Shown here in pieces: positions 1 to 8,707 of a stretch of 64,000 nucleotides of DNA; the stretch's first letter is position 1, and each line of letters opens with the position of its first letter. A model generated the notes under the pieces. The model was not told the origin of the DNA and did not search any database. It saw only the letters and a list, made by a program, of their open reading frames with translations. The position numbers and the translations under genes were made by a program. The DNA is from Comamonas sp. GB3 AK4-5 (GTDB lineage: Bacteria > Pseudomonadota > Gammaproteobacteria > Burkholderiales > Burkholderiaceae_C), in NCBI RefSeq assembly GCF_041320665.1, contig NZ_CP166730.1:682001-746000 (forward strand). Direction: 5' to 3'.

Positions 1-1
1 G

Positions 2-295
2 CCGGCCGGCACGGGCCTGCAGATCGTGGCCCTTGTGGACGGTGGGCAGCTGCAGCTGCAGGTGGCCGACGCCGGGCCAGGTCTGCCCGCACATCTGGAG
101 CAGGAGCAACTGTTCGAGCCCTTTACCCGTGGCAGCGCGGAATCCAGCATCTTTGGCATAGGGCTGGGCCTGGCCCTGGGGCGGCGCATTGTCCAGGCCC
201 ATGGCGGAAGCCTCACGGCCTATGCGGCCCAGCCCGGCCCTGGTGCCGTGTTTGTCATCGCCCTGCCGGTGCTGGAGCAGCCGGCGCTGGATTGA
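2..295 (+). CDS. kdpD: KdpD C-terminal fragment, potassium sensor histidine kinase (5' end outside window)
   Basis: This is the end of a histidine kinase ATP-binding domain; the reading frame is open at the left edge. It shows the N/G1-box region (DAGPGLP), the F-box (LFEPFTRG) and the G2-box ([18 protein letters not shown]). The run FTRGSAESS followed by the G2-box and LTAY resembles the tail of KdpD rather than a generic kinase. KdpD senses potassium limitation and phosphorylates KdpE, which switches on the kdpFABC potassium pump. A convincing kdpE is 7.7 kb downstream on the same strand, beyond the cobalamin genes, which supports the name. The separation is unusual, since kdpD and kdpE normally overlap or touch. 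Another kinase of the same subfamily cannot be fully excluded from 97 residues. Confidence 0.75.
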   Translation, partial: PAGTGLQIVALVDGGQLQLQVADAGPGLPAHLEQEQLFEPFTRGSAESSIFGIGLGLALGRRIVQAHGGSLTAYAAQPGPGAVFVIALPVLEQPALD

Positions 296-373
296 TGCGG
301 CCTTGCCTTCAATCGCCTCCCGTTGTGGGGGCGCTTTACCCTGCTGCAGCACGGTCTGCGGCTCCCCGCCGCG

Positions 374-1204
374 TTATCCGATGGGATCCCCATCCGCAGG
401 GCTTTTGCGCAGCAAGTAGATGTCCATGATCCAGCCATGCTCGGCCCGCGCAGCCGCGCGGGTGGCCACGATGCGCTGGGCCACCTCCGCCAGCGGGCCA
501 TGGTCCAGCAGCTGCTGCGGCATGCCCAGATAGGCGCCCCACCAGATCTGCACTTCGCGCGCCAGCGCGGCGGGCAGGGCGGTGAAGCTGCACTGCCCAT
601 CCAGCATCACCACCATGGTGTCCACGCCGGCTGGCCAGCCGTGTTCGCGCAGTTGTCGGCCCGTGGTCACCACAAAGGGCTGGCCTATGTCGTTGACGGG
701 AATGGCATGGGCGGCGGTCAGGGCCTGCATGGCGGTGATGCCTGCCACCACGGTCACCTGCTGCGGGGCAGGCCGCATGCGTGCGGCAATGCGCAGCGTG
801 CTGTCATACAGCGATGGGTCGCCCCAGACCAGCAGGGCCAGCTGCAGCACCCCATCCGCTGCGCGTGCTGCCAGGCCTGCGGCCAGTGCGTCGGCCATGG
901 CGGCCTGCCAGCGCTCGGTGATGGCTGCATGCCATTCGTTGACCTGCTCCAGATAGTCATCGCCCTGGCTGCGGCGCAGCGGCATGTCGAAGCCGGCAAC
1001 GCGGGTGGCCGAAGCGGGGGGCAGCACGGCATCGCACAGCTGCTGGCGCAGGGCGGCCAGCTCGGCCTTGTCCTCGCCCTTGTGGGGCAGCAGGATGAGG
1101 TCGGCCGCCTGCATGGCGTGGATGGCCTGGCGCGTGAGGTGATCAGGGTTGCCGGTGCCAATGCCAATCAGCGTCAGCGCCACGGGAGGCAGGGTGTGGC
1201 TCAT
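374..1204 (-). CDS. cobF: Precorrin-6A synthase (deacetylating) CobF
   Basis: This 276-residue protein is a tetrapyrrole methylase-fold enzyme that methylates C-1 of precorrin-5 and releases acetate in the aerobic cobalamin pathway. The N-terminal [12 protein letters not shown] motif and the [17 protein letters not shown] stretch are typical of CobF; the VWGDPSLYD segment lies in the SAM/substrate region. It is the last gene of a minus-strand run in which neighbours overlap by a few bases (start overlaps the end of cobM by 4 nt), so it is presumably translated by coupling. CobF is specific to the oxygen-dependent route, which fits cobG in the same cluster. Confidence 0.93.
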   Translation of the reverse strand: MSHTLPPVALTLIGIGTGNPDHLTRQAIHAMQAADLILLPHKGEDKAELAALRQQLCDAVLPPASATRVAGFDMPLRRSQGDDYLEQVNEWHAAITERWQAAMADALAAGLAARAADGVLQLALLVWGDPSLYDSTLRIAARMRPAPQQVTVVAGITAMQALTAAHAIPVNDIGQPFVVTTGRQLREHGWPAGVDTMVVMLDGQCSFTALPAALAREVQIWWGAYLGMPQQLLDHGPLAEVAQRIVATRAAARAEHGWIMDIYLLRKSPADGDPIG

Positions 1205-2046
1205 GCCTGGCCTTCGGAGAGCGAGGAGCTGGTCAAGGGCCGGTCGGTGGCGGTATCTACAGCCTGGCCGTTGCCGGGAAAGCGCGGCTCCGTGCCCAGA
1301 GGGCGGTAGCGGCGGTCGTAATCGGCGGCGTAGAGGCGGCTTTCGCCAAAGTCTTCGGCGCTGATGCTGCGGCCCACCAGCATGATGGCCGTGCGCTCCA
1401 TGCTGGTGGCCACGGCCTGGGCCAGCGCGCCCACGGTGGTGCGCACCACGGTTTCATCGGGCCAGCTGGCGCGCCAGACGATGGCGGCCGGGCAGTCGGC
1501 GCCGTAATGCGGCAGCAGCTCAGCCTGCACTTTCTCGGCCACATGGATGGACAAATGAATCGCCAGCACCGCGCCCGTGGCGGCGAATGCGGCCAGGTTT
1601 TCGCCCTCGGGCATGGCCGTGGCGCGGCCCGAGGTGCGGGTCAGCACCACGGACTGGCACAGGCCGGGCAGGGTCAGCTCGGCGCTCAGCGTGGCGGCCG
1701 CAGCGGCAAACGAGGGAACGCCTGGCGTCACGGTATAGGCAATGCCTAAAGCGCGCAGGCGGCGCAGCTGTTCGCCCATGGCCGACCATACAGACAGGTC
1801 GCCGGAATGCAGGCGTGCCACGTCTTCGCCACGGGCCTCGGCAGCGGCGATTTCGGCCACGATGTCCTCCAGGCTCATGGCTGCGGTGTTGATGATGCGG
1901 GCGCCGGGAGGGCAATGCGCCAGCAGCTCGCGTGGAATCAGCGAGCCTGCATACAGGCAGACGGGGCAGCGCGCCATCAGGTCGCGGCCGCGCACGGTAA
2001 TCAGGTCGGCGGCGCCGGGGCCGGCACCGATGAAATGCACGGTCAT
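1201..2046 (-). CDS. cobM: Precorrin-4 C11-methyltransferase CobM
   Basis: This 281-residue protein is a SAM-dependent tetrapyrrole methylase that adds the C-11 methyl group to precorrin-4. It opens with the family signature [20 protein letters not shown] and carries the [15 protein letters not shown] motif and the TPGVPSF loop expected of CobM/CbiF. Length is normal for the family. It overlaps cobE upstream and cobF downstream by 4 nt each, placing it in one transcript. About 20 C-terminal residues (rich in S, T, D) extend beyond the conserved fold and look unstructured. Confidence 0.94.
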   Translation of the reverse strand: MTVHFIGAGPGAADLITVRGRDLMARCPVCLYAGSLIPRELLAHCPPGARIINTAAMSLEDIVAEIAAAEARGEDVARLHSGDLSVWSAMGEQLRRLRALGIAYTVTPGVPSFAAAAATLSAELTLPGLCQSVVLTRTSGRATAMPEGENLAAFAATGAVLAIHLSIHVAEKVQAELLPHYGADCPAAIVWRASWPDETVVRTTVGALAQAVATSMERTAIMLVGRSISAEDFGESRLYAADYDRRYRPLGTEPRFPGNGQAVDTATDRPLTSSSLSEGQA

Positions 2047-2504
2047 GCCGTAACTCCTTGGCTTTCAGTGACAGCGCGGGCGGCTGCCAGACAACAGTTG
2101 AGGGGGCCGCTGCGGCGCAGGGCAGCGGCCAGGGTGGCACCGCCATCGTCCGCCACCATGCGGGGCAGCAGCAGGGTGGACGCCGGGCCTGCGGCGCTCA
2201 GGGCCACGGCCTCGGCCACGCTGCCGGTGCCATAGCGCGCAAGAAGGCGTGCCGATTGGGTGGCCACGGGCTGGCCAGGCAAATCCTGGGCAGGCACGGC
2301 CACCAGGGTGGTGTCAAAGAGCAGGGCAGCCCTCCATTCGCGCAGGGCGGGGTGCTGCTCCTTGCCTTGCAGCACCGCAACCGCACAGAAACGCTGCAGT
2401 GCCGGCAGGGCGGTCTGGGCCCGCAGCCACAGCGCTTGCACATCGCTGGCCTGGGCCTGGGCGCGCAGCCCGAGGCCCAGCACCAGGCAGGCGTGATCCC
2501 TCAT
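2043..2504 (-). CDS. cobE: Cobalamin biosynthesis protein CobE (CbiG C-terminal-like)
   Basis: This is a small protein of about 153 residues between cobL and cobM. It starts with the hydrophobic glycine-rich strand ([12 protein letters not shown]) typical of the CobE/CbiG C-terminal fold and contains a [12 protein letters not shown] segment like the conserved [11 protein letters not shown] of the family. CobE is associated with the aerobic pathway; its precise catalytic role is poorly defined. I chose the ATG at 2504 because it overlaps the cobL stop as ATGA and has a GGAG sequence about nine bases upstream. An in-frame ATG at 2519 would add five residues. Both ends overlap neighbours, so expression depends on the operon. 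Confidence 0.85.
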   Translation of the reverse strand: MRDHACLVLGLGLRAQAQASDVQALWLRAQTALPALQRFCAVAVLQGKEQHPALREWRAALLFDTTLVAVPAQDLPGQPVATQSARLLARYGTGSVAEAVALSAAGPASTLLLPRMVADDGGATLAAALRRSGPLNCCLAAARAVTESQGVTA

Positions 2505-3700
2505 GCCTGCCAGCTCCATTGCAGCAGCGGGCGTGCGGCCTGCCAGCTGCGCATGCGGCCCAAAGGCACGGCGCTGGACAGTTCCAGCTTCAGCAGTTTG
2601 CCGCCCAGCTCGCCCTGCAGTTGCACCAGCAGGGCCTGGGTTTCCAGCGTCACGGCATTCACCACCAGGCGGCAGCCCGCAGGCATGTGCTGGCGCAGGG
2701 CGGCGAACAGTGCTGCATCAAAACCGCCACCCACAAACACGGCCTGGGGTGTGGGCAGCTGGAGCTGGGGCAGAGCATCGGCAGAGCTGCCATGCACCAC
2801 CTGCAGGCTTTTCTGCAGACCAAAGCGCGCGGCATTGGTGTGGATATTGGCCACGCGCTGCGCATGCTGTTCCACGCTGACGGCGGTGCCGCCGGCCAGA
2901 CACCATTCCACCGCCACCGAGCCCGAGCCGCTGCCCAAATCCCACAGCCGCTCGCCACGGCGGGGTGCCAGGGCGGACAGCGTCAGCGCGCGCACTGGCG
3001 CCTTGGTGATCTGACCGTCATGGGCATACCAGGCATCGGGCCGGCCGGGCACCTGGGGCAGGGCCGATCCGCCCTGGGCCAGCAGGCCCACGGTCACCGG
3101 GGCTTGCGCGGGGTCTGCGGCAAGGGCCTCGGCGGCCGTGTCGGCACGCAGCATGCGGCAGCGCTCGCGCGGCCCGCCCACGGATTCCATGACCCACAGC
3201 TGGCTGGCGCCCCAGCCTTCGCGCGTCAGCCACTGCGCCAACTGTTCCACGGCGGCGCCATCGCGCAGCAGGGTGATGAGCTGGCGGCCGGGTGCCAGGC
3301 GCGGCAGCAGCTGTTCCAGCGGGCTGGCGTGCAGGCCCAGGCAGTCGGTGGCTTCCAGCCTCCAGCCCAGACGTGCCGCCAGCAGCGAGAATGTCGAGGT
3401 TTGGGCAAAGCAGCGCCATTCCTGGGGCGGCAGCTTGGCTGCCAGACTGCCGCCGGCGCCAAACCAGAAGGGATCGCCCGAGGCCAGCACGGCCACGCGC
3501 TTGCCGCGCTGGGCCAGCACCGGTGCCAGGTCAAAGGGCTGGGGCCAGGGCTGGCCGCGTTCGCCCACCTCGGCCAGCGCCAGGTGGCGTGGGCCGCCAA
3601 AGACCAGCTCGGCGCTGTCCAGCGCCTGGCGGGCTGCGGGGGAAAGCCCAGGCAGACCGTCTTCGTTCAGCCCTATCACACTCAACCACGGATCAGTCAT
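2501..3700 (-). CDS. cobL: Precorrin-6Y C5,15-methyltransferase (decarboxylating) CobL
   Basis: This 399-residue bifunctional enzyme has an N-terminal tetrapyrrole methylase domain (about residues 1-210, CbiE-like; begins MTDPWLSVIGLNEDGLPGLS, with ASGDPFWFG) and a C-terminal class I methyltransferase domain (about 235-399, CbiT-like; LWDLGSGSGSVAVEW is the SAM-binding motif I). It methylates C-5 and C-15 and decarboxylates the C-12 acetate of precorrin-6Y/6B. The start at 3700 is preceded by AGGAG ten bases upstream, which lies inside the oppositely oriented cobK gene. The cobL and cobK start codons overlap in the four bases CATG at 3698-3701. Confidence 0.94.
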   Translation of the reverse strand: MTDPWLSVIGLNEDGLPGLSPAARQALDSAELVFGGPRHLALAEVGERGQPWPQPFDLAPVLAQRGKRVAVLASGDPFWFGAGGSLAAKLPPQEWRCFAQTSTFSLLAARLGWRLEATDCLGLHASPLEQLLPRLAPGRQLITLLRDGAAVEQLAQWLTREGWGASQLWVMESVGGPRERCRMLRADTAAEALAADPAQAPVTVGLLAQGGSALPQVPGRPDAWYAHDGQITKAPVRALTLSALAPRRGERLWDLGSGSGSVAVEWCLAGGTAVSVEQHAQRVANIHTNAARFGLQKSLQVVHGSSADALPQLQLPTPQAVFVGGGFDAALFAALRQHMPAGCRLVVNAVTLETQALLVQLQGELGGKLLKLELSSAVPLGRMRSWQAARPLLQWSWQA

Positions 3701-4481
3701 GACGCAAGTTCTCCTGCTGGGTGGCACCAGCGGCGCCAGCCAACTGTCCCAGGCCTTGCACCGCGCGGCGGTGCCAGCCTTGTTCTCGTATGCCGGTGTG
3801 ACCCAGGCGCCGCTGGCCCAGCCCTTGCCCACACGCAGCGGCGGCTTTGGCGGTGCGGATGGGTTGGCGCAGTTCATTCGCACGCAGGGCATCAGCCATG
3901 TGGTCGATGCCACCCACCCTTTTGCCGCCCAGATGAGCCGCAATGCCTGTGCCGCCTGCGCGGCCACCGGCACGCCGCTGCTGGCCCTGGAGCGCGCGCC
4001 CTGGCAGGCCCAGGCTGGCGATCGCTGGATAGCGGTGGCCGATATGGCCGAGGCAGCCCAGGCCTTGCCCGAGGCGGCTGCGCGTGTGTTTCTGGCCGTA
4101 GGGCGCAAGCAGCTCGATGCTTTCAGCGTGCGCCCTCAGCACCACTATCTGCTGCGTTTGGTGGACAGACCCGAGCCCGGGAGCATTGCGTTGCCGCAGC
4201 ACACCGTGGTGACAGGGCGCGGCCCCTTTAGCGAGGCAGATGACCTGGCCTTGCTGCAACAGCACGGCATTGAATGGCTGGTGGCCAAGAACGCCGGCGG
4301 CGAGGCCACGCGTGGCAAGCTCGATGCCGCGCGCCGCCTGGGCCTGCCCGTGGTGATGGTGCAGCGGCCAGCCTTGCCGGACCGGCCGCGCACCGAAGAC
4401 GTGGGTGCCGTGCTGCATTGGCTGAGTTACGGTGTGCTGCCGTCGGGTGTGACGCCTACGGCGCCGTCTACTGGGCCATAG
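3699..4481 (+). CDS. cobK: Precorrin-6A reductase CobK, inverted relative to its neighbours
   Basis: This 260-residue enzyme reduces precorrin-6A to precorrin-6Y/6B with NADPH. The N-terminus MTQVLLLGGTSGASQLSQAL is the family's nucleotide-binding start, followed by the conserved DATHPFAAQMSRNA motif and the TGRGPFSEADD and KNAGGEATRGKL stretches. It is the only plus-strand gene in the cluster. Its start codon overlaps that of cobL and its 3' end overlaps the 3' end of cobJ by 55 nt, so it is embedded antisense in the cob operon. No clear Shine-Dalgarno sequence precedes the ATG; its promoter, if separate, must lie inside cobL. Confidence 0.93.
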   Translation: MTQVLLLGGTSGASQLSQALHRAAVPALFSYAGVTQAPLAQPLPTRSGGFGGADGLAQFIRTQGISHVVDATHPFAAQMSRNACAACAATGTPLLALERAPWQAQAGDRWIAVADMAEAAQALPEAAARVFLAVGRKQLDAFSVRPQHHYLLRLVDRPEPGSIALPQHTVVTGRGPFSEADDLALLQQHGIEWLVAKNAGGEATRGKLDAARRLGLPVVMVQRPALPDRPRTEDVGAVLHWLSYGVLPSGVTPTAPSTGP

Positions 4482-5263
4482 TGGCGCGGCGTATAGATCC
4501 AGCGGCCCACGCGGCGCGTGCTGCTGTTTCCCACCAACACCACTGTGCGCATATCGGCCATCTCGGGCTGGGCCTGCTCCAGCGTGCAGACCTGCAAGGT
4601 CTCGTCGGACGTGGACACGGCACGGGCAAAGACCAGCAGGCGCTGGGGCTCGCAATGTGCGCGCAACAGCTCCAGCAGGCGCACAAAACCCTCGGGTCGG
4701 CTGCGCGAGCGCGGGTTGTAAAAAGCCATGGCAAAGTCGGCCTCGGCCGCCAGCTGCACGCGGCGGGCAATCACCGGCCAGGGCTTGAGGTTGTCCGACA
4801 GATTGATGCAGCAAAAATCATGGCCCAGGGGCGCGCCGGCACGGGCTGCGGCGGCCAGCATGGCGGTGACGCCGGGCAGCACCTGCACATCCAGCGCCAG
4901 CCAGGCCGGGGGCGCGTCGACGGCCTCCATGGCCTCGAACACGGCCGAGGCCATGGCAAAGACGCCCGGGTCGCCCGAGGACACCACCACCACCTGCCGG
5001 CCCTGGGCCGCCAGCGCAAGGGCCTGGCGGGCACGCTCCAGCTCCACACGGTTGTCCGAGGCATGCCATTGCACGGCCTGGTCCGGTGCCTGGGCGGTCG
5101 CTTCTTGCGCCAGCAGCGCCTGGACCCTGGCCACATAGGGGAAATAGCCGACCACCTCGTCGGCGGCCAGCAGGGCCTCGCGCACGGCTGGTGTGATCTG
5201 GGCCAGATCGCCCGGGCCCAGGCCGGCAATGTACAGCCGGCCTGCGGTTGCGGGGATCACCAT
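4427..5263 (-). CDS. cobJ: Precorrin-3B C17-methyltransferase CobJ
   Basis: This 278-residue methylase contracts the tetrapyrrole ring while methylating C-17 of precorrin-3B. Hallmarks are the LYIAGLGPGDLAQITP start, the VSSGDPGVFAMASAVFE motif, the DVQVLPGVTAMLAAAAR loop, the FYNPRSRSR segment and the C-terminal VVLVGNSSTRR. All are at the usual places for CobJ/CbiH. Its start overlaps the end of cobI by 7 nt. Its last 55 nt are shared, on the other strand, with the end of cobK. It probably belongs to the cobG-H-I-J transcript. Confidence 0.95.
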   Translation of the reverse strand: MVIPATAGRLYIAGLGPGDLAQITPAVREALLAADEVVGYFPYVARVQALLAQEATAQAPDQAVQWHASDNRVELERARQALALAAQGRQVVVVSSGDPGVFAMASAVFEAMEAVDAPPAWLALDVQVLPGVTAMLAAAARAGAPLGHDFCCINLSDNLKPWPVIARRVQLAAEADFAMAFYNPRSRSRPEGFVRLLELLRAHCEPQRLLVFARAVSTSDETLQVCTLEQAQPEMADMRTVVLVGNSSTRRVGRWIYTPRHYGPVDGAVGVTPDGSTP

Positions 5264-6030
5264 GCGGCCTCCGGCCTGCGGCCCTGGCCATGGACCAGCA
5301 CGATGGCGAAATAAGGGCAGACCTCGTCGCCAACCTCGGCCAGCCGCTCCACCTGCTCGTTGGCGGTGCTGCCGTTTTGCACCAGCCAGGCGGACTCCAG
5401 CCGGCCGGCACGCACCAGGGCGCGGCGTATGCGCGGCAGATTGCGGCCCACCTTCATTACCACCAGGGCGTCGGCAGTCTCCATGCGCCGCACCAGTTCA
5501 TCTTCGGAGAGGGTGCCCGTCATCACGCCCAGCACATCGTCGCCCCAGGTAATGGGCTGGCCCGTGGCATGCCAGCAGCCCACCATGCCGGGAATGCCGG
5601 GCACCACCTGCAGCCCCACATCGCCGCGCTCGCGCAGCCGGGTGTAGAGGTGCATAAAGGAGCCGTAGAGAAAGGGGTCGCCCTCGCACAGCACGATCAC
5701 CTGTTCTTGCTTGGCCAGTTCGGCCAGGCGCAGACACCAGTCGTCATAAAAGCGCGAGAGCAGCTGCACGTACTCGGGGCTGTCTACCGGGATCTCGGTG
5801 GTCACCGGGTACTCCATGGCGTATTCGCTGGCCTCGCTGCGGAGGAGCCCGTCCACCAATTGCCTGGCCTTGCCGGGCCGGCCTTTTTTGCGGAAAAAGG
5901 CCACATGGCGTGCGCCGCGCACCAGGCGATCGGCCTTGACGCTCATGAGTTCCGGATCGCCCGGGCCCAGTCCCACGCAGATGACGCCGGGAGCGGCGCT
6001 CTGCGCCAGGTTTTGCGGTTTATTCGACAT
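5257..6030 (-). CDS. cobI: Precorrin-2 C20-methyltransferase CobI
   Basis: This 257-residue protein methylates C-20 of precorrin-2, the first step committing uroporphyrinoid to cobalamin. The GVICVGLGPGDPELMSVKA start, the LCEGDPFLYGSFMHL motif and the VPGIPGMVGCW loop are diagnostic of CobI/CbiL. An N-terminal extension of about 15 polar residues precedes the first strand. The start overlaps the end of cobH by 11 nt and the end overlaps cobJ by 7 nt, both in the same direction, so translation is likely coupled. Confidence 0.95.
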   Translation of the reverse strand: MSNKPQNLAQSAAPGVICVGLGPGDPELMSVKADRLVRGARHVAFFRKKGRPGKARQLVDGLLRSEASEYAMEYPVTTEIPVDSPEYVQLLSRFYDDWCLRLAELAKQEQVIVLCEGDPFLYGSFMHLYTRLRERGDVGLQVVPGIPGMVGCWHATGQPITWGDDVLGVMTGTLSEDELVRRMETADALVVMKVGRNLPRIRRALVRAGRLESAWLVQNGSTANEQVERLAEVGDEVCPYFAIVLVHGQGRRPEAAW

Positions 6031-6649
6031 GGCTGGCCAGGGCGTTGATGGCGGCCACCGTCATGGCCGAGCCACCCAGGCGGCCACGCACAATCATCGA
6101 AGGCACGGGCAGGTCCTGCATCAGCGCCTCTTTGGATTCGGCCGCGCCGATAAAGCCCACGGGGCAGCCGATGATGGCGGCGGGGCGCGGGCAGTTGGGG
6201 TCTTGCAGCATGTTGAGCAGGTGGAACAGGGCCGTGGGCGCATTGCCTATGGCCACCACGGCGCCGGCCAGGTGGGGGCGCCACAGCTCCAGCGCTGCAG
6301 CGCTGCGCGTGGTGCTGAGTTTGTGCGCGAGCTCGGCCACGCCGTCTTCATGCAGCGTGCAGATCACCGGGTTGCTCGCAGGCAGGCGCGAGCGGGTAAT
6401 GCCTTCGCTGACCATGCGCACATCGCAGAGCACGGGAGCACCGGCCTGCAGCGCCCGCTGGCCGGCCTCATACATGCCGGGCGAGAGCTGCACATGGGGC
6501 GCCAGCTCCACCATGCCGGCGGCGTGAATCATGCGCACCACCACGCGCTCTTCACCCGGGGTGAAGCGGGCCAGGTCGGCCTCGCGGCGTATGGTGGCAA
6601 AGGACTGCCGATAGATTTCGGCACCATTGGTTTCGTAGGTATGAACCAT
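6020..6649 (-). CDS. cobH: Precorrin-8X methylmutase CobH
   Basis: This 209-residue protein moves the C-11 methyl group of precorrin-8X to C-12, giving hydrogenobyrinate. The catalytic histidine is visible in RMIHAAGMVE (about residue 42; His43 in the characterised Pseudomonas denitrificans enzyme). The IGNAPTALFHLL and IGCPVGFIGAAESKEAL motifs complete the family signature. Its start overlaps the stop of cobG by one base (TAATG), a strong sign of translational coupling. Length is standard for the family. Confidence 0.95.
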   Translation of the reverse strand: MVHTYETNGAEIYRQSFATIRREADLARFTPGEERVVVRMIHAAGMVELAPHVQLSPGMYEAGQRALQAGAPVLCDVRMVSEGITRSRLPASNPVICTLHEDGVAELAHKLSTTRSAAALELWRPHLAGAVVAIGNAPTALFHLLNMLQDPNCPRPAAIIGCPVGFIGAAESKEALMQDLPVPSMIVRGRLGGSAMTVAAINALASHVE

Positions 6650-7911
6650 TAGATTTCTTCAAACAGCAGCCCGGGATTGTCGCGCAGAGTGGCTGCCTCC
6701 CAGGCCGCATCGGCAAGGCCATGCGCGGTGCCGTGGCGAATCACTTCAAACATGGGGGCCTTGTCGCCTGCCTGCGCCCGCAGCGTGACCGTGGCCGGCT
6801 GCTGGCGCGCACAGCCTTTGGCGCAGCCCGAGACATGCAGATGGGCACCCTGCGGCACATGGGGTGCTAGCGCCAGTGCCAATGCCTGGGTCGGGGCCAG
6901 CGCCTGCTGGCAGCCGGGGGCGCCGGTGCAGGCCGAGACGCGCAGCCTGGCGTCGGAGGCGCTGTTCATCCAGTGCTGGGCATCGTCCAGGCCCGCAGCC
7001 TCGGCGCCAGCGTGGTCTATCCCTTCGACCAGCAGCATGCGCCAGGGTGTCGGGCGCAGGCCGCCAGCGTGGGTGCTGGCCAGGCGGGCCAGCGCAGATG
7101 CCGTCACACGGCCCAGTGGCGCGGCCACCAGCAGGCCCAGGCCGGCTTGCCAACCGGGCGGGGGGGCATCGCTGCTGCTGGTGCAGACGGGTTGCAGGGA
7201 GAGTTGTAGCTGGGGGAGAACGGGCAGGGCTGCATGTTCTGCCTGCCAGTCCTGCAGCAGGCGGGACAAGCGCCCTGGGTGCAGTCCCTGCGATCGCCGG
7301 GCCAGGGCCTGTGTGGCGCACCAGCGGGCCAGGGCCAGGGCCGCCTCCACAGCCTGTTGGGGCGATGGGGCCTTCCAGGCCATGGCCTGGCCCTCGGCCT
7401 GTACCAGCCAGGCCTGGCCGGTGCTGGCCTGCAGGCGCACATCGGCGGCCACCTGGGCCAGGCCGGCATGGTGGCCGCTGGCAATGGAAAAGCCGAATTT
7501 GGCGGGCAGGGCGTCCAGGTCTGGCGCCTGTGACAGCGCGGCTTGCAAGGCCTGGGCCAGCGCCTGCACGCCGTCACCCGCGCGCCACAGCGGATCAATG
7601 ACCAGATTGCGCAGCCGCTCCGTGCGTGCATCGCTGTCCAGCAGGTCTTGCGCGGCCAGGGCCTGCAGCACCACGCGATGGCGATCGGGGGCGATGCCGC
7701 GCAGCTGCACATTGGCCCGGCTGGTGAGCTCCAGCAGGCCGCCGCCATGGTCCTGGGCCAGTTGTGCCAGCAGCAAGGCCTGCTGGGCCGTGAGCCGGCC
7801 CAGTGGCGGGCGCACGCGCACTACCAACCCATCGCCGGAGGCCATGGGCTGCCAGGCACCGGGACACCAGCCCCGGATATGGGCCGCAGGGTGGGAGGAG
7901 GTTGCAGACAT
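6649..7911 (-). CDS. cobG: Precorrin-3B synthase CobG, iron-sulfur monooxygenase
   Basis: This protein of about 420 residues belongs to the sulfite/nitrite reductase fold. CobG hydroxylates C-20 of precorrin-2-derived precorrin-3A using O2 and is a marker of the aerobic pathway. The 4Fe-4S ligands are visible as CTGAPGC (C-x5-C) and CAKGC (C-x3-C) in the C-terminal third. A ferredoxin-like half-domain with SRANVQLRGI lies near the N-terminus. I chose the ATG at 7911; upstream in-frame ATGs would run into kdpE, and no strong Shine-Dalgarno sequence is visible, so the start is uncertain. It is the first gene of the minus-strand cob run and is divergent from kdpE with only 82 bp between them. 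Confidence 0.92.
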   Translation of the reverse strand: MSATSSHPAAHIRGWCPGAWQPMASGDGLVVRVRPPLGRLTAQQALLLAQLAQDHGGGLLELTSRANVQLRGIAPDRHRVVLQALAAQDLLDSDARTERLRNLVIDPLWRAGDGVQALAQALQAALSQAPDLDALPAKFGFSIASGHHAGLAQVAADVRLQASTGQAWLVQAEGQAMAWKAPSPQQAVEAALALARWCATQALARRSQGLHPGRLSRLLQDWQAEHAALPVLPQLQLSLQPVCTSSSDAPPPGWQAGLGLLVAAPLGRVTASALARLASTHAGGLRPTPWRMLLVEGIDHAGAEAAGLDDAQHWMNSASDARLRVSACTGAPGCQQALAPTQALALALAPHVPQGAHLHVSGCAKGCARQQPATVTLRAQAGDKAPMFEVIRHGTAHGLADAAWEAATLRDNPGLLFEEI

Positions 7912-7993
7912 GGGTGTGGAATGTAGCGAAGTACGAGAGCTCTCAGGGGTTTGCTGCCCCTGTCGTGCGCGTGGTGCGACTTTTGTCAAAATC
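7912..7993. promoter_or_regulatory. Divergent cobG/kdpE intergenic region, probable start of the cob transcript
   Basis: This 82-bp gap must hold any dedicated cobG promoter. A consensus TTGACA reads on the minus strand at 7984-7989, but the hexamer 17 bp further on (ACGACA) is a poor -10. It also contains the 10-bp palindrome GAGAGCTCTC (7935-7944) and a small CAGGGG/CCCCTG hairpin just after it. No cobalamin riboswitch (B12 box) is recognisable here. Confidence 0.35.
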
Positions 7994-8707
7994 ATGCACA
8001 TGACTGCCACCGCCCCCCGCATTTTGCTCATTGAAGATGAGGCCAGCATTCGCCGCTTTGTGCGCCTGGCATTGGAGGACGAGGGCTGGCAGGTCTTCGA
8101 GGCCGATACGGCCAAGCGCGGCCTGATCGAAGCCGCCAGCCGCCAGCCCGATGCCGTGGTGCTGGACCTGGGCCTGCCCGATGCGGATGGAAAAACAGTG
8201 ATCGCCGAGCTGCGCAGCTGGAGCGCCTTGCCGATTCTGGTGCTCTCGGCCCGAGAGCGCGAGGAAGAAAAAGTGGCCGTGCTGGATGCCGGTGCCGACG
8301 ACTATCTGACCAAGCCCTTTGGCGTGCCCGAGCTGCTGGCGCGCTTGCGCGTGCTGCTGCGCCGCCGCCAGCAGGGGCAGGCTGCAGACAAGCCCGGTAG
8401 CCGCGTGCAGTTTGGTGCGGTGGTGGTGGACCTGGCCACCCATGAGGTGGCGCGTGCCGGCGAGCCCGTGCACCTGACTCCCATCGAATTTCGCCTGCTG
8501 GCGGCGCTGATTGCAGGCCATGGCAGGGTGCTGACCCACCGCCAGCTGCTGCTGCAGGTCTGGGGGCCGGAATACCTGGACCGGCCGCACTATCTGCGTG
8601 TGCACATGGCCAATCTGCGGCAAAAGGTGGAGGCCGATGCGGCCCAGCCCCGGCATTTGATCACCGAGCTGCAGGTGGGCTATCGCTTGGTGGGGCTGGC
8701 TAGTTAG
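7994..8707 (+). CDS. kdpE: KdpE, OmpR-family response regulator of the potassium pump
   Basis: This 237-residue protein has a receiver domain (about 8-122; phospho-acceptor Asp58 in VVLDLGLPD, KPFG lysine motif) and an OmpR-type winged-helix domain. The stretches RRFVRLALEDEGWQVFEA, LSAREREEEKVAVLDAGAD and HLTPIEFRLLAAL match KdpE closely rather than PhoB or OmpR. It should activate kdpFABC on phosphorylation by KdpD. The start is either this ATG or a second ATG two codons later. Its presumed partner kdpD ends at 295, so the pair is split by 7.7 kb of mostly opposite-strand cobalamin genes. The 3' end overlaps the convergent DUF2938 gene by 4 nt. Confidence 0.9.
   Translation: MHMTATAPRILLIEDEASIRRFVRLALEDEGWQVFEADTAKRGLIEAASRQPDAVVLDLGLPDADGKTVIAELRSWSALPILVLSAREREEEKVAVLDAGADDYLTKPFGVPELLARLRVLLRRRQQGQAADKPGSRVQFGAVVVDLATHEVARAGEPVHLTPIEFRLLAALIAGHGRVLTHRQLLLQVWGPEYLDRPHYLRVHMANLRQKVEADAAQPRHLITELQVGYRLVGLAS

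Noticed and set aside
7912..7993. Cobalamin riboswitch upstream of cobG
   Set aside because: The gap is only 82 bp, too short for the aptamer, and no B12 box is visible.
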